The notes: generated by a model from the sequence alone, not told the origin. Positions 10,492 through 20,674 are shown, counted from the stretch's first letter. The stretch: DNA of 64,000 bases from Effrenium voratum (GCA_963377175.1 CAUJNA010000491.1:739072-803071), one strand, 5' to 3'. Made by a program: numbers and translations.

Positions 10492-10608
10492 CTGTGGATG
10501 GACGAAATCCTGCACCGCTTGGAAACCATGAGAAACCATTGTTGGTTGGCATTTACGGGGAATCATCATTTCAGGGTTTTTAGGTGGTGCAGGATTGTCC
10601 GTCCACAG
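10492..10608. mobile_element. Family B inverted-repeat element, copy B1 (introner-like)
   Basis: 117 bp with TIRs CTGTGGATGGACGAAATCC at the left and GGATTGTCCGTCCACAG at the right, extending inward to GCACCGC / GGTGGTGC. In either orientation the element starts GTGGA and ends CCACAG, so a GT-AG intron could be cut in both directions. It sits between the unit M exon 10607-10717 and downstream sequence. A neat in-phase join to the next segment was not achieved: the best-biased upstream frame meets a stop. Confidence 0.75.
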
Positions 10609-10717
10609 CAGGGCCGAGGCCAATTGGCCAACCCGGCATCTGTAGCATGGCTCAGTGCAGGGCGGTCGCTGTCCGGATCCAGCCACTCGCCCTCGATGGT
10701 GAGCTGGAAGGGGCTGC
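10607..10717 (-). CDS. Unit M exon with filamin-like GSPF motif
   Basis: 111 bp exon after the acceptor GTTCTTTGAG, reading SPFQLTIEGEWLDPDSD then RPALSHATDAGLANW, and ending at CTGCT|GTGGAC, which is the end of element B1. Strong third-base G/C bias. A GSPF followed by a beta strand is the hallmark end of filamin or invasin-like Ig repeats; a second GSPF occurs at about 13590. The domain call is tentative because a full repeat cannot be assembled. Confidence 0.6.
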
Positions 10718-10886
10718 CTCAAAGAACGGGGATGGGTACATTAAACCATAGTTCGTCATGATAAGGGAATAAACACGTTCTTTGTTTGCCCCCCCCCCCA
10801 CCCCATGTTGTTAATAAGGACCAAGGCCTTGACCATTGGGGGAAAACCCACAAAGGGACGCCCAGCCCTGATCCTTTTTCCCCCCA

Positions 10887-10936
10887 CTGGCCGAGCTTTT
10901 GGCCCGCGTAGAGCTTGGCCGGCTCCACAACCACAC
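10887..10936 (-). CDS. Unit M short exon
   Basis: After the acceptor TTTCGGCTTAG the frame reads VVVEPAKLYAGQKLGQ, all codons with G or C at position three. The donor is probably GGCCA|GTGGGG. Only about 50 bp, so certainty rests on the codon bias and the acceptor. Confidence 0.5.
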
Positions 10937-11224
10937 CTAAGCCGAAAGGGTCGCAAGAACTGGACGCCGCATTCGTTCTTCGACCTTAAGGCAAATGGTT
11001 CTTCGACCTTGCTGACTCAGAATGTTGAAGACAAGTTACGTTCCTTCAGTTGCAACAAGTGCGGCAGTTGAGTGAACCGTTGTTGGGGGTTGACTCATTC
11101 CGAGGGAACCAAGCAAGGATTTCAAGGGTGCCACTGAACAGCTGGGAGAATGCTTCACCTATCTCAAACAGGTCGGATCAGCATGAGGCTCCATGGTGCT
11201 TTGGGTTCCATGTCTGTTGGCGTC

Positions 11225-11470
11225 TCCTGAAGCCAAGACTTGAGGATTTGGAGGGACAACCACAGCGCGTCTCTCAGGGCCGCGTGCTACAAAGCAGGTG
11301 CGGAAGGCAGATTTCATCACAGAAGTGGTTGCCTGCTCGCCCGACAGGATTCTTAGCTTCCTTTCTTTGGACGCCGGTGACAGAAAACGGGGAAGCCCTG
11401 GTTTACGCATGGTGCTCAAAGGACACCTACGAATAAGTTTCTTGAAACTCGACCTCAAGCAACCAAGGTA
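11225..11470 (+). CDS. Coding-like stretch, strand uncertain
   Basis: The plus frame reads VRKADFITEVVACSPDRI and LRMVLKGHLRISFLKLDL and ends at a good donor CCAAG|GTAACTATGG. The minus strand is also open here for 132 codons, and the third-base bias is equal. It may be an exon of a plus-strand element inside a unit M intron, or a minus exon whose antisense is open. Confidence 0.3.
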
Positions 11471-11597
11471 ACTATGGTATCTGTCCAGGTTTTGACTGGC
11501 GCTAAGAAGCCTGAATGAACGAGTTTTTCTTTCGCGCAGCCATCCCTCTTGGACCAACCATCCAGCTTCTGGGCCTTTTGAATGCAGTTCTCACGTC

Positions 11598-11690
11598 CTA
11601 AGTGCATTGGCCAGAAAAAGTCAACTTTTTGTTCACCACTAAAACGGTCTCCCCAACAAGTTTAAAGTCCAGAAACTCAGGAAGTCGGAT
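11598..11690. mobile_element. Family C-like element, degenerate
   Basis: Contains the family C core: GCATTGGCCAGAAAAA, TTCACCACTAAAACGGTCT and AAAGTCCAGAAACTCAGGAAG, but its outer ends have drifted. Intronic. Confidence 0.5.
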
Positions 11691-11961
11691 TTTCTGCAAA
11701 AAACACACCCTGGAGTCAGAATGGTTGGGAAGCACACTGTACAATGACCCTGGGAGAGCAAAGTCAACCCATCCTGGTCTCGATCCTCAAGTGGGGTAAC
11801 CCAAAGAACAAACATGTATTTTACGGGCGGAGTTCAACAAAAAGGATTTCGCGGACATCCCCTGAACTGGGGATGTTGTGACACAACCCCATCCAGCCGC
11901 AAGTCATGGCGGGGATTCACGCCCACCAACGTTTGAGGGAGGTTCCCGATGCAAACTCATA

Positions 11962-12092
11962 CTGTGGATGAACGAAATCCTGCACCACTTTGAAACCGAA
12001 GGGAAACCAGAGTTTGTTGGTATTTTAATTTGCCGGGGGATCATCATTCCAGGGTGTTTTAGGCGGTGCGAAGGGATTCCGTGCAGCCACAA
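11962..12092. mobile_element. Family B element, copy B2
   Basis: Left end CTGTGGATGAACGAAATCC is intact, and the interior (CCTGCACCACTTTGAAACC, GGGGATCATCATTCCAGGGT) matches B1 and B3. The right end has decayed (GATTCCGTGCAGCCACA). Flanking coding is unclear. Confidence 0.7.
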
Positions 12093-12109
12093 TAGCGACA
12101 AAAAAGACT

Positions 12110-12264
12110 TCGGCATCTCCTTGCCGAAGGGCGATCCAGGCGCGCCAAAGGGCAAGGGTTCATGTTACACTGCTCCACCTGCCAACGTTGCGGGCCGTGG
12201 GGTCGCCATCCGTCCCCTAACCGCCTGCCTTCCCCCGACTCTTCCCAAAACGTCCCAAAACTAG
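12110..12264 (+). CDS. Weak coding candidate next to B2
   Basis: A plus frame (LPKGDPGAPKGKGSCYTAPP) ends in TAG at 12264 with fair third-base bias. A minus frame also contains APGSPFGKEMPKS, another GSPF. Strand not decided. Confidence 0.2.
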
Positions 12265-12735
12265 ATTCGATTGAGGCCTACCAGTTGGGATGGATGTAAC
12301 TCTATGAACACTGTGATGAACCAGCTACCATCTCATTCAGAAGCCTTTGTTTCGCACAAACCCGGGGGGCGACCACGGGAATTGGATCCTATGACTGTGC
12401 GCAACAAATCCGCACCCTTTCACCACCTTAACAGGAACCCGCACAGAACTCACCAAAAAAGCAAGCAATCCAAGCACGGTTGCCTTTGTGCGGGTTGCTC
12501 ACAAAAATGGGCTGCGGGATAATCGCCAGGAGAAACGCTGAAACGGTTGACATTCCCCAGGGGTCAAGGGCTTCCGAAAATTTTCCCGGGAGTAGCCGAT
12601 ATGTTTGGATCAAGGGTCTCAAAGCAGCCAGCAAAATTGGTGTTTCTCAAAGTAGAAGTCCTGGATGGCTGCGAGGGAAACTCAAAATGGAAACTCGCCT
12701 GAAGGAGGTCGCTACTCTTTAGAAAGCTCCAATAC

Positions 12736-12984
12736 CCAAGATCGTTTGCTTGGGAATGGGCAATCTTCAATCTCCGGCTCCAGTGCAACACACAAACCCC
12801 GAATTCCTTCGAAAGCAGCTTCCTTTGCTTCCCAGGGTCCTGGGACCGGTGGCTTTTTGCCATCTAGAGTCATTCTGGGTTCGGAAAGCTCGACTTTCAA
12901 TCGGTTTGCCAGGGCGCAGCCGCGGTGGCAATACATATGTTCCATATCTTTCCACGTGACAACGTAGCGGGAGGTTGCAAACAT
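12736..12984 (-). CDS. Unit M exon, Cys-containing
   Basis: Exactly 249 bp (83 codons, phase 0 at both ends), with acceptor ACACGTTCTTCTCAG and donor CGATCTTGG|GTATTGG. It reads MFATSRYVVTWKDMEHMYC, then HRGCALANRLKVELSEPRM, ending DCPFPSKRSW. Four Cys residues. One of the best-defined exons because both splice sites are canonical and the frame is intact. No family recognised. Confidence 0.7.
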
Positions 12985-13059
12985 CTGAGAAGAACGTGTA
13001 GGAAACGCTAATTCCGGGAATCACCCCCAAGTTCGATGGTTGCTCCCGCTCTCTGTGCG

Positions 13060-13260
13060 TTCCTTCGTTTCCTTGCTGTTCTTGCGGTTGCCTGCTTGTT
13101 CTTGTGTTCTTTGTGCGGCTTCTTGCTTTGTGGTTTCCTGCAAATGTACTTTTCATTCCCTTTCTGTATCCTGAAATCTTGTTGTGGGTTCCTGGTGTTT
13201 CCTTGTGTTTTTTGTGTTTGTTGTAGTTTCTTCCGCGTCCTGATCCGGGTGTGTCTTTTT
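13060..13260. repeat. Degenerate TTCCTTG/GTTCTTG simple sequence
   Basis: Pyrimidine and G-rich stretch made of drifting CTTG, TTCC and TTGT words (GTTTCCTTGCTGTTCTTG). The 188-codon minus ORF over it (Lys, Arg and Gly-rich) is a by-product. Confidence 0.55.
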
Positions 13261-13535
13261 TCATTTGGGGAACCACAAAATGGTGGTTGTCCAACAACTC
13301 CCCGACAAAGAGTTCAAACAATAACAAACACACCCATCTGGATTCCTTGGTTTCCTTGACAAAGCTGGGCTGCCCTTAGTTTTTGCGGGTTAAATGGACA
13401 GCCCCCACTGGACCCTAAAAACGGACCACCGGGAACAAGCAAAAACAACTCAAACGAAAGGTCGTCAACCTGTTGTGGGGGGAAGGGTTCCTCCATATTC
13501 CCAACCCCATAATTCCAATTGATTCCCGCGAAAAT

Positions 13536-13556
13536 AATATATATATATATAATATA
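13536..13556. repeat. (AT)n microsatellite
   Basis: AATATATATATATATAATAT in the intron after the 13566-13712 exon. Confidence 0.8.
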
Positions 13557-13565
13557 TTAAACAGG

Positions 13566-13712
13566 AAAACAAAAAAACTAAGGCGCCGGGACGGAAGTCG
13601 AAAGGCGAACCACCCCTGTCCGTCGCCTTGTAGAGCTCTGACTGGCTGGGGCATGCCTCGCCGCCTCCGGTGGCCTCGCGTGAACAGAACCCCAGTTTGC
13701 GCCAGGTTGGCG
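13566..13712 (-). CDS. Unit M exon with second GSPF motif
   Basis: Minus frame KPPTWRKLGFCSREATGG then CPSQSELYKATDRGGSPF, ending DFRPGAL at a GTTTTTT donor-like edge, with an almost perfect G/C third-base pattern. The acceptor is not clear: an in-frame TGA sits just upstream of the ATG at the start. The ...GGSPFDF end parallels SPFQL in the exon at 10607-10717, supporting repeated Ig/filamin-like modules (inference). Confidence 0.6.
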
Positions 13713-14434
13713 GTTTCATTCACCCATCTACCTAACGCTATTTCGAAAAACAAAGATTACTACGGAAAGTTTGTACCTTATAGGTTGCATTGTGCACCAA
13801 TGTTAGCTACTTGCAAGCTTCCATTTGCCCCAAGTGCAGGATTTCGTCCATGGTAACAGTCGGCTTTGTCTCAAAATAGGGACCCTCAAAACGGTTGTCC
13901 TCTTGGCTTCCCAAAGCCATGGCAAAAGTGGTACCCTCAAAACCCCAGTCAGGTGTTCACCAAAGTTGCCCAAGTTTAAAGGTAACCAAAGGCAAACCAA
14001 TGTGTGTGGTCAGATGCTACACATTGTCCTTTGCGAGTGATCGGAACCCGTTGATTGGAACCTGTCTAGTCCGGGCTCTTTGGAAAAAGGCATCTTCGCT
14101 CTTCGTTAAACATAAGACATAGCTAGGGGACGCCATATGTGCTCTACCCATGAAGAGGCTTCTTTGTTTAGGAAGCCATGCGTGCGTTTGCTCATCAACT
14201 CTTATTCGGGCTTGAGAGGTCAATGCTCCGAAAACAAGGGGTTCCCTTAAGTGGCAAACATCGAATGCAGAATGAATGGAAGCTGCGTGTGCTTCTTTCC
14301 CCCAAATGGGGACAAGCATGGCATCTCAGGAACCATTCCCACACCATGTGACCCGTATGGGTTCTGGGTCCATGCTACATCGGCGCAAGGGGATTGGAAC
14401 CCGCCTCCTGCGTGATGGCGCGCCTCATATTCAC

Positions 14435-14500
14435 CTGCCGAAAACGCGGGTCTGCAACTCGAAAGGCCAGGCTTGCGATCCCCGATTTGACCCAAACCCA
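14435..14500 (-). CDS. Possible unit M exon
   Basis: Minus frame GDRKPGLSSCRPAFSAG ending at a canonical donor GGCAG|GTGAATATG. The plus strand is open as well (84 codons) with similar bias, so confidence is low. Confidence 0.35.
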
Positions 14501-14885
14501 TGGGGCCAAGGCAACTCGGGAGGAGTCTAAAGGTCCTCAGATCCCCGCTAAAAGTCTAACTTCTAGGGTTGGCTGGAAGTTACCACTAAGCCCTAAAAAC
14601 ACTAAAACCCTAAAAGCAAAAAAACAGAGAGAGAAAAACCAGAACAACCAAGGGGACTATTGGAAACCACCAAGCCATAGCAAATCGCCCGAAAGGCAAC
14701 CAACCTGTTTTTGGGCACAGGCTACTCCATATCTCCAACCCATATTTCCAGCTTCTCCCCTAAAACTTTTGGCAGACGGACCGAACTGTTGAAGGGCAAA
14801 CAAAATCCATAAATTGGCGTTAGTTCCTGGTGCATTTGAATAGACATGTTGAGAACCCCATGTTCACCTCAAGGCACTCAGTAAT

Positions 14886-14960
14886 CCCCGTTCTTCGGGC
14901 TCGCGCCTCCCCTCCGCCGCAGACCTTGTTGCACTCATCCACCACCCACCAGTCGGTCAC
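14886..14960 (-). CDS. Unit M exon, thrombospondin type 1-like piece
   Basis: After the acceptor GACCCGCAG the frame is VTDWWVVDECNKVCGGGEAR then ARRTGITE, with strong third-base bias. The spacing W...EC..VCGGG..R resembles the start of a thrombospondin type 1 repeat (W..W..C...CGGG...R). A full repeat cannot be shown from one exon. It fits an extracellular role for unit M. Confidence 0.55.
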
Positions 14961-15390
14961 CTGCGGGTCGAGTCGTTGGTGCAAGCTTCTTTTTTGCGGC
15001 CATTTGCATATTTCAGTCTTTTAGGTGGGGAACAGGAGGTGTCTATTGACTTAGCCAGGTCTTGTAGCACCCGACCCCCATTCTAAGTAGTCATTGTAGT
15101 GCCTTCACAAAGGGTCTTGCAACATGGGTCTGTGCACCCATGTTTGTTGGTGGGATGGCCGGGTGGCACTCTGTTTCGCCACGCTTTTCAGGGCGTGCAG
15201 TAACCGACAGCATCCAGGCAAAGGGGACCGGCTGGTAACCCAGAACCGTGAGGCTTCTTAGGCTAAGCCGTGAATATGTTCTATCGCTCCCTTCGGAACA
15301 CTCCAACTGTTTGACTAGTTCTCGTTCATTTTGTCCACGCGTTGTTGCAGGCCTAAAGAATCAAAGGCAGCCAGGTCTGGGAAGTTGGGC

Positions 15391-15440
15391 TTTCTTTCTT
15401 TCTTTCTTTCTCTCTCTCTCTCTCTCGCGCGCTCGCTCTT
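15391..15440. repeat. (CTTT)n(CT)n microsatellite
   Basis: TTTCTTTC units followed by CT dinucleotides and a short CGCG run, on the plus strand. Confidence 0.95.
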
Positions 15441-15514
15441 TTTGCCCTCCCTCAAACTCGCATGGGTTTGCGGATGTTTTCCACTCACAGGAGAAGACGT
15501 CTGCATGCCGACTA

Positions 15515-15606
15515 AAGGAGGCCACAGGCTTCACAGGCGACGCACTCGCAGCTCGACTCCTCCAAATTCAGAACCGCCGTGAGGTTGTGCTTCCGCTTCA
15601 GTCTGC
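15515..15606 (-). CDS. Unit M exon, Cys-rich
   Basis: After the acceptor GGGCCCTAG the frame reads GRLKRKHNLTAVLNLEES then SCECVACEACGLL up to an in-frame TAG that must be spliced out. Four Cys residues in ten. Third-base G/C about three in four. The antisense plus frame (after CACTCACAG) is also open and ends in TAG at 15610, but has weaker bias. Confidence 0.5.
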
Positions 15607-15609
15607 CTA

Positions 15610-16090
15610 GGGCCCAGACTTCGACCAGGTCAATCCTAAAACCAAGCGCTTAAGTTGGAGCCACTTAGGCATCGCTCAAAGAATGCAAGGGCCGGAATAA
15701 TTACTCAGAGTTGACTTCTAGAAACATGACTAAATGTGGCTACACTCCACCCCAAAGCCCAATTCCAATTATTTTGCCCCTTATATGATATGGCTCACTT
15801 GTCACATACCCTGGACCTTCCAGAGCTGTTCAATGCCCCCCCAATTAGGTGCTAACCCGGGGGTCTGGAATGATAAACATGACCCACCCCTTTTTGACCT
15901 TTGGAAAAGCTGAAAAATAACGGGGGGTGCCGTTTTCCACCCGAAGGATGAACTGCAAGGGTTTCTCTCAAAACTGGGCCCCCAAAAATGGTCGATACCC
16001 TTTTGGTCAGAAGGCCCGCCAAAAGGCGGTCTCCCGACACCCATGAAGACCCCAGACCCCTAATCCACTTTTCGAATTCTGATTGGAGAT
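15610..16090. other. Intron, nothing more seen
   Basis: No biased frame. It includes CCCCAAAAATGG and CCTTTTGG words common in the element families, without defined ends. Confidence 0.4.
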
Positions 16091-16095
16091 CTGAT

Positions 16096-16210
16096 CTCGG
16101 TTGCTTTCTGCTCCCCTGCTAAAAGTTTAACTTTTAGTGGTTTAATGGAAAATCCCCCTTAGTTGGCAAAAAGTTAAAGTCCTAACATCCCTTGGCAAAA
16201 TGCAGCGAAG
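16096..16210. mobile_element. Family D element, copy D1 (introner-like)
   Basis: 115 bp, CTCGGTTGCTTTCTGC ... TGCAGCGAAG. About nine in ten bases identical to D2 (46434-46546), making this the youngest-looking pair in the window. It begins where the unit M exon 16207-16360 ends (CACTTC|GCTGC, a GC-type donor) and ends ACCGAG when read on the minus strand. Confidence 0.75.
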
Positions 16211-16360
16211 TGATTGGAGTTCCGATTTCCGGGGCCCCGGGCGGAGCAGCGTGAGGTCGATCTGGCAGGCCTCCGTCAAAGGAATGGAACGGGGCAGCTG
16301 GAAGAGGAGGTTCTTGGCTTGCAGCGTGCGCTCGAAGACCAAGTCCTCAGCACCACATCG
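16207..16360 (-). CDS. Unit M exon, unknown protein
   Basis: Acceptor GGATTTTCTTCGTCAG, then a frame with CGAEDLVFERTLQAKNLLFQ, LPRSIPLTEACQIDLTLL and RPGPRKSELQS, strong G/C third-base bias, about 51 codons. It ends inside the first bases of element D1 with a GC donor. The plus strand is open too, but its sequence is Ser/Arg/Trp-biased and lacks splice sites. Confidence 0.65.
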
Positions 16361-16633
16361 CTGACGAAGAAAATCCGGAATTGAAGCAGCAGGCATGGCA
16401 GCCCTGTGAATACAAGCTGTTCAAAGGGTCTTTGCTGATCCTGGTGCATAATCCGTAGGTACCATCTGGGATAATTAAGGATTCAGAATTGAATTCGAAC
16501 ACATAACTTGTTTACTTCAGTGGTTTGGTCGGCTTTTGGAGGCACTGATCTTCTCAACAAGTAGAGTACACCGTCAAACATGGAAAGTTACTTGTGTTGG
16601 CATGTGTTGCCCTGGGGATCACAAGCAACCGGT

Positions 16634-16678
16634 AGGAGGAGGAGGAGGAGGAGGAGGAGGAGGAGGAGGAGGAGGAGA
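16634..16678. repeat. (GGA)n microsatellite
   Basis: About fifteen perfect GGA repeats. Confidence 0.95.
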
Positions 16679-17044
16679 AGGTATGCAAAACCAAAATAGA
16701 TTACACCGGCGTAGGCGTCAGTAGGGACTCAGGTTGTAGTTTCTTGCGTGTCCTGTTCAAACATCACTCACATTTCCTGAAAGGTATTCTCACACAAAGC
16801 CTTGCGGAATCACTGGATCTCGCAAAGGCGATGGACTGATGGCTTCTACTGGACCATAACATGTTGAAGAAATCTAAGCTCAACAGGTTGAACTCTGGCT
16901 TGGCCAACTACCCCCAAGATTTGCATCCCAAGCAATCAAGGGGCACCAACCCCAGATCTCCCTTGAAAAATGCTCTTTGGTACAGGTTTGCAGACAATTC
17001 GCACTTGTCCCTCCCAACACTTGGCCAAACTTAGACTCAGACCC

Positions 17045-17189
17045 CGGCAAAACACAAAACAACTTGTTGCTAGTTGAACGGAAACATGGGCAAACGGGCA
17101 GACCGTTCGGGCCATAAACAATTTGGGTCCATTGTCCCGTTGGATCGAGCCAGCCAGAGCCGTATGCCGAGTTTTGCCAGGGACCTTCA
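17045..17189 (-). CDS. Unit M exon downstream of introner A1
   Basis: Directly follows the CCTAG end of A1. Joined to the exon 17313-17433 in phase 1 it reads V then KVPGKTRHTALAGSIQRDNG and PKLFMARTVCPFAHVSVQLA without a stop; the frame stays open to 16936. The donor is uncertain (GCCGGG|GTCTGAG near 17041 is plausible). Confidence 0.55.
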
Positions 17190-17316
17190 CTAGGTCATCC
17201 AGTAGAGAGGTTAGAATAAGGGTGCCGTTTCTTTTTTCGGTTTAGTCTATTTTTAGTAGGGGAACCCTCCCACTCAAAAAAAAGAAACGGCAAAAGGGCA
17301 CTACTGGAAAACCTAG
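17190..17316. mobile_element. Introner family A, copy A1
   Basis: 127 bp with ends CTAGGTCATCCAGTAG and CTACTGGAAAACCTAG. Spliced on the minus strand as CTAG|GTTTTCC ... GACCTAG| it removes 123 bp and joins two open frames in phase 1, exactly as A2 and A3 do. The interior shares AGAGAGGTTAGAATAAGGGT and AGTAGGGGAACCCTCCC with them. Confidence 0.85.
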
Positions 17317-17433
17317 TTTAACAACGATTTTGGACACCAACTTCCAGGCACTCCAAGGCCCAAGTGGCAGAGAGGGAGGTCTGACCAGTGGGCCGCTGAT
17401 GGCACAGGAAACCTCCGTCCGTCTGCTCCTGAG
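17313..17433 (-). CDS. Unit M exon upstream of introner A1
   Basis: Acceptor ATGTTTGCAG, 121 bp, phase 0 to phase 1, ending CTAG at the introner. The frame that joins across A1 reads RTEVSCAISGPLVRPPSLP then LGPWSAWKLVSKIVVKL. A second minus frame (QEQTDGGFLCHQRPTGQ) has better third-base bias but runs into TAA before the introner, so the frame remains a choice between splice logic and codon bias. Confidence 0.5.
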
Positions 17434-17605
17434 CTGCAAACATTTTTTGCTCAGTGCTCTGCATCCCCAGCCCCAGGCGCATCGAAATTCTACATGCGAA
17501 GAAAAACTGAACGAATCCTCAAACCTATAATCTTAGTCAACGCCCGTTCATCCAAACAGAAACCGGTGTTCCATCCAATTGAGGAATCGAAGCTCTAAGC
17601 CAAAT

Positions 17606-17713
17606 CTCACTTGCCCAAACGGCCCATAACTTCCAACCAAGATCACCTTTTGGAACCTTTATAGGCCGAAAGGCGAAAACCAAACGGTCAAAAGGTCGGC
17701 TTTGGGAGACTCG
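17606..17713. mobile_element. Family E element, copy E1
   Basis: Ends CTCACTTGCCCAAACGG and GGCTTTGGGAGACTCG, interior TCACCTTTTGG and GGTCAAAAGGTCGG shared with E2 and E3. Confidence 0.6.
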
Positions 17714-18307
17714 TGCAGCACTCAAGCGATGAGTCGCTTTTTTCAATCAGACCTCACCGTGCAGAGTAACATGTAACCACCGAGACGTCTGCGTTTCTTT
17801 TGGAGTTGATACTCTATTTGCAGGGTGTTCGTTGTGAAAACCAACGTGCTGTCACCCGACTCTCCTGGACCGAAACCCATGGAGGAATTCCGGAACCAGG
17901 AACCACGTCTGACTAAAAAAGATCAAACCGACCAAAAGGGAAGAGCCACGGAAAAGGATGCAAAGGCAAGCATGAAAAAGGTGAAACGAAAGACAAACTA
18001 CGACCAAGCAGAAACTAAGAACTCCAGGAAGGGTGTGCATTCATGCCATGTTTCTCATATTTCTCACCGGGCCTAGACGAAAAACAAACAAGACTTCCAA
18101 ACCCAATTGTCAAACCGAACAGACTCCGAAGCAACGCATCAAAAAGAAAGAAGCAACAATGGGCAACCAGACGGTCAGATGGCTTGGCCATCTCGACCCC
18201 GCACCAAAGTCTTGAAACCTTTCAAGCTTAAGGTCAATCCAACTGGCCTCTAGATTAAAGGGAAGCAGGCCCATTTTCTAACTTTCACCCCCCAACAAAC
18301 AACATAA

Positions 18308-18430
18308 CTTGGTTGCGGGTTGCTGTTGACCCCTCTGCAACAAGTTCAACTTTTTATGGGTCCAATGGAAAATCCGAGCTGTTTCAACCAAAAGGTTAAA
18401 AGTCCAAAGATCCCATCAACTCGCCAGAAG
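18308..18430. mobile_element. Family D element, copy D3
   Basis: CTTGGTTGCGGGTTGCTG at the left, then ACCCCTCTGCAACAAGTT, GGTTAAAAGTCCAAAGATCC. It lies directly downstream of the unit M exon 18445-18588. Confidence 0.65.
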
Positions 18431-18444
18431 GACCCCAGTCCAAG

Positions 18445-18588
18445 CAAAAAAATCGCCGCCAGGTCCTTGGGCAAGGCTCTCGGCCCTGCAGTCCCTTTCG
18501 TGAGCTTTCAGATGTAGCGCCCAGCTCGCGGATGATACGCCCGAAGATGGACAGGTTCCTTATGACCACGGACAGTAAATCACGGGGC
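18445..18588 (-). CDS. Unit M exon, unknown protein
   Basis: Minus frame EPRDLLSVVIRNLSIFGRII then RELGATSESSRKGLQGREPC, strong third-base bias. The acceptor is ATTTGGAG and the donor is not clear (CCCAAG|GACCTGG would be a GA donor). It belongs to a 263-codon ORF (18396-19187), the longest in the window, but the middle of that ORF is translated TTTC microsatellite. Confidence 0.55.
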
Positions 18589-18930
18589 TCCCTCCAAATT
18601 GGTGGTTTTCCGGTTGGTTTCCTCATAACGCCAGTGAAAAGGGGCACCCTCAACAAAAAGACACATCCTCCTAGTATTCCGTTTCCAGCAGCTTCCCCGC
18701 TCATTTGCGGTTTAGATGTTCGGAGGGGGGTAGGGGTTTCCCAGTTACCCTCTACAGGAGCTAGGCGTTCAACTCCCACCAATCCAAACCACCAATGAGG
18801 GGGATGATTCAGTTGGCCGATGGGCGCATCCCATGGGAAATGGAACCGTTCTACAGGGTGGTCCCACGGTGATCCTTTTGCCCTGCGTTCCTGTGCTGGA
18901 CAAGTTTCGCCTACGCTGCTTTGTGTTTTG

Positions 18931-18998
18931 CTCTTTCTTTCTTTCTTTCTTTCCTTCCTTCCTTCCTTCTTTCTGTCTTTCCGTCTTTCTTTCCTTGT
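18931..18998. repeat. (TTTC)n(TTCC)n microsatellite
   Basis: TTTCTTTC then TTCCTTCC units on the plus strand; it encodes the Lys/Arg/Glu run of the long minus ORF. Confidence 0.95.
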
Positions 18999-19287
18999 CT
19001 TTTGGGGGGGGAGGGCAACGCTATTGTTGGTATACTGACGATATTTTGGGTGACCTTGCATTAGGAATGGTCGAATCGGCCCCCCCCCCCCCGGCAAACT
19101 TGAAAAGCAGGGCCCTGCGGCGAACCTCTGATCAATCACGGCTTGGCCAAACTGGAGCGTGGCTGGACCTGCTTGCAACAACAACAATGGACCAAGTTCT
19201 AAAGTTCAAATTATACTCTCATTGTCGTGATCGCACTCCATTTTGAAAACTCAAATTCAAGTACTTGTAGTTGTTTGTGCCCGGATT

Positions 19288-19350
19288 GGGCTTTCGGGCT
19301 TTCGGGCTTTCGGGCGGGCGAACAGGCGGGCTTTCGGGCGGCGCGTCGAT
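19288..19350. repeat. 8 bp GGGCTTTC tandem repeat
   Basis: About seven copies of GGGCTTTC with GGGCGGGC and AACAGGCG variants. Confidence 0.85.
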
Positions 19351-19587
19351 GGGACTCCTTGAGATGGGAGGACGCCCCTGAGTCTATACCCACTCCTGTC
19401 ATGGGGCGGCTCGCGTGGAAAGGGGCTCAAAAGGGCTATTGAAGAAAGACAAAACACCAGAATGTGTTTAGTGCCCTTCAATGAAGCGACCTTATTGTCA
19501 AAATGGATCATAGCACCCAAAACATGAATCAAGGGCAGTAAAAAGAAGCTGGCAACAAGGCAAAAGTCCAAGAAGTCACTTTGTCAC

Positions 19588-19839
19588 TCCAAGATTCTCC
19601 TCCGGGTCCACGGGCAAAGGGAAGCCTTTTGCAATCAGAGAGGCGGCCATGAGAATCTGTTGCTCCACGTCGTGTCTGGAGATGCCTCTCTTCACCCTTT
19701 CCAGGGGCATGTAGAGGAAGCGCGTTCCTTCGATGTCTGGCAAAGCGAAGCAAAAAACCTCCTGCAAATGAATGTGGGACCTGAAGCATCCTGTTTTGAA
19801 GTGCAGGGGAGCACGGACCTTTGCTACGAGCCACGACTT
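19588..19839 (-). CDS. Unit M exon, unknown protein
   Basis: Acceptor AACCTTGAG, donor CTTGGA|GTGACAAAG. The frame reads SWLVAKVRAPLHFKTGC, RSHIHLQEVFCFALPDIEG, TRFLYMPLERVKRGISRHD and VEQQILMAASLIAKGFPLP, ending DPEENLG. About 84 codons, good bias, a mixed helix and strand look typical of a folded domain. No family recognised. Confidence 0.65.
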
Positions 19840-19940
19840 CTCAAGGTTTGTTAGAAACAACGCCATAGCCCCATCTCTTGGCTCAGTCTCAGTGGTTGGG
19901 TCAGTTCTTAATCATCCTACCTCAGCCGTTGACCCAACCA

Positions 19941-19985
19941 GAAAAAATGGATATTTCCCAACCAGAAAAAATGGATATTTGTTTC
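19941..19985. repeat. Direct duplication
   Basis: ACCAGAAAAAATGGATATTT occurs twice, 23 bases apart, in the intron between two unit M exons. Confidence 0.9.
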
Positions 19986-20044
19986 TGGCCAATATTTAGT
20001 GCACCTCATCATGCGCAAAACAAACTCAAAGGAGACGCCCCTGT

Positions 20045-20193
20045 TGCGACCAGCTTCGGTGGTTGGACATGCCCAGGATGTCTTCCCCGTAGGTCGGGAT
20101 GGTGGCATCCTTCCAGCCGGTGTTGATGCACACCTTTGCTACGGACGAGGACATCAGCAAAGCACCAATACCTTTCGGAAGTTTGAAGCCGAT
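20045..20193 (-). CDS. Unit M exon, unknown protein
   Basis: After the acceptor CATGGCTCCAAG the frame reads IGFKLPKGIGALLMSSSVAK then VCINTGWKDATIPTYGEDIL and GMSNHRSW, with strong third-base bias. An internal GCAAAG|GTGTGC could be an alternative donor. Confidence 0.6.
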
Positions 20194-20597
20194 CTTGGAG
20201 CCATGGCAAGAAAAGCCACCCGGTGCCACAGACCATGGGTCATGACCTGCCCATGAAACGGCTCCCAAAGCAGAACAAAACCGAACGAAAAACACACAAT
20301 GATCGAACCAGGGTTGTTGCAACAAGTTGATTGGGGATGGTAAAGGGGAATCAATGCGCTTTTCTACGCAAGCGTGATTTGATCATGGTTTGAGCAGGCC
20401 TGTTTATATCACCCCTTCCCCCCCCCCTTCCCCCCCGGCAGAAACAAAAGAAAAGAAAAGCAACATACAACGAACAAAATGACACACACACAACATATCC
20501 CCCCTCGCACAAAAAAAGAAGAAAAGAAGACAACTCGGAGAACATGGGCCACATGGGCCCATACACCGAAAGGCAATTTGGCATTCAAGCGACCGAC

Positions 20598-20674
20598 CCC
20601 GGCGGAAGGAAGGCGGAGTAGAACAGCGCTGTGCCGATGCCCGAGATCATGACGTCGCCTCTGGGGTCACGGCA
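20598..20674 (-). CDS. Unit M exon
   Basis: Acceptor AAACGCGAAG, frame CRDPRGDVMISGIGTALFY then SAFLPPG, donor GCCGGG|GTCGGTC. Read through, the frame would stop at a TGA near 20583, so splicing is needed for unit M to continue. Confidence 0.55.

Noticed and set aside
15490..15610. Plus-strand terminal exon after CACTCACAG
   Set aside because: The acceptor is good but third-base bias favours the minus frame with four clustered Cys; kept as antisense shadow.
18396..19187. 263-codon minus ORF as one gene
   Set aside because: Its centre is translated TTTC microsatellite and it spans intron-like sequence; only 18445-18588 is kept.
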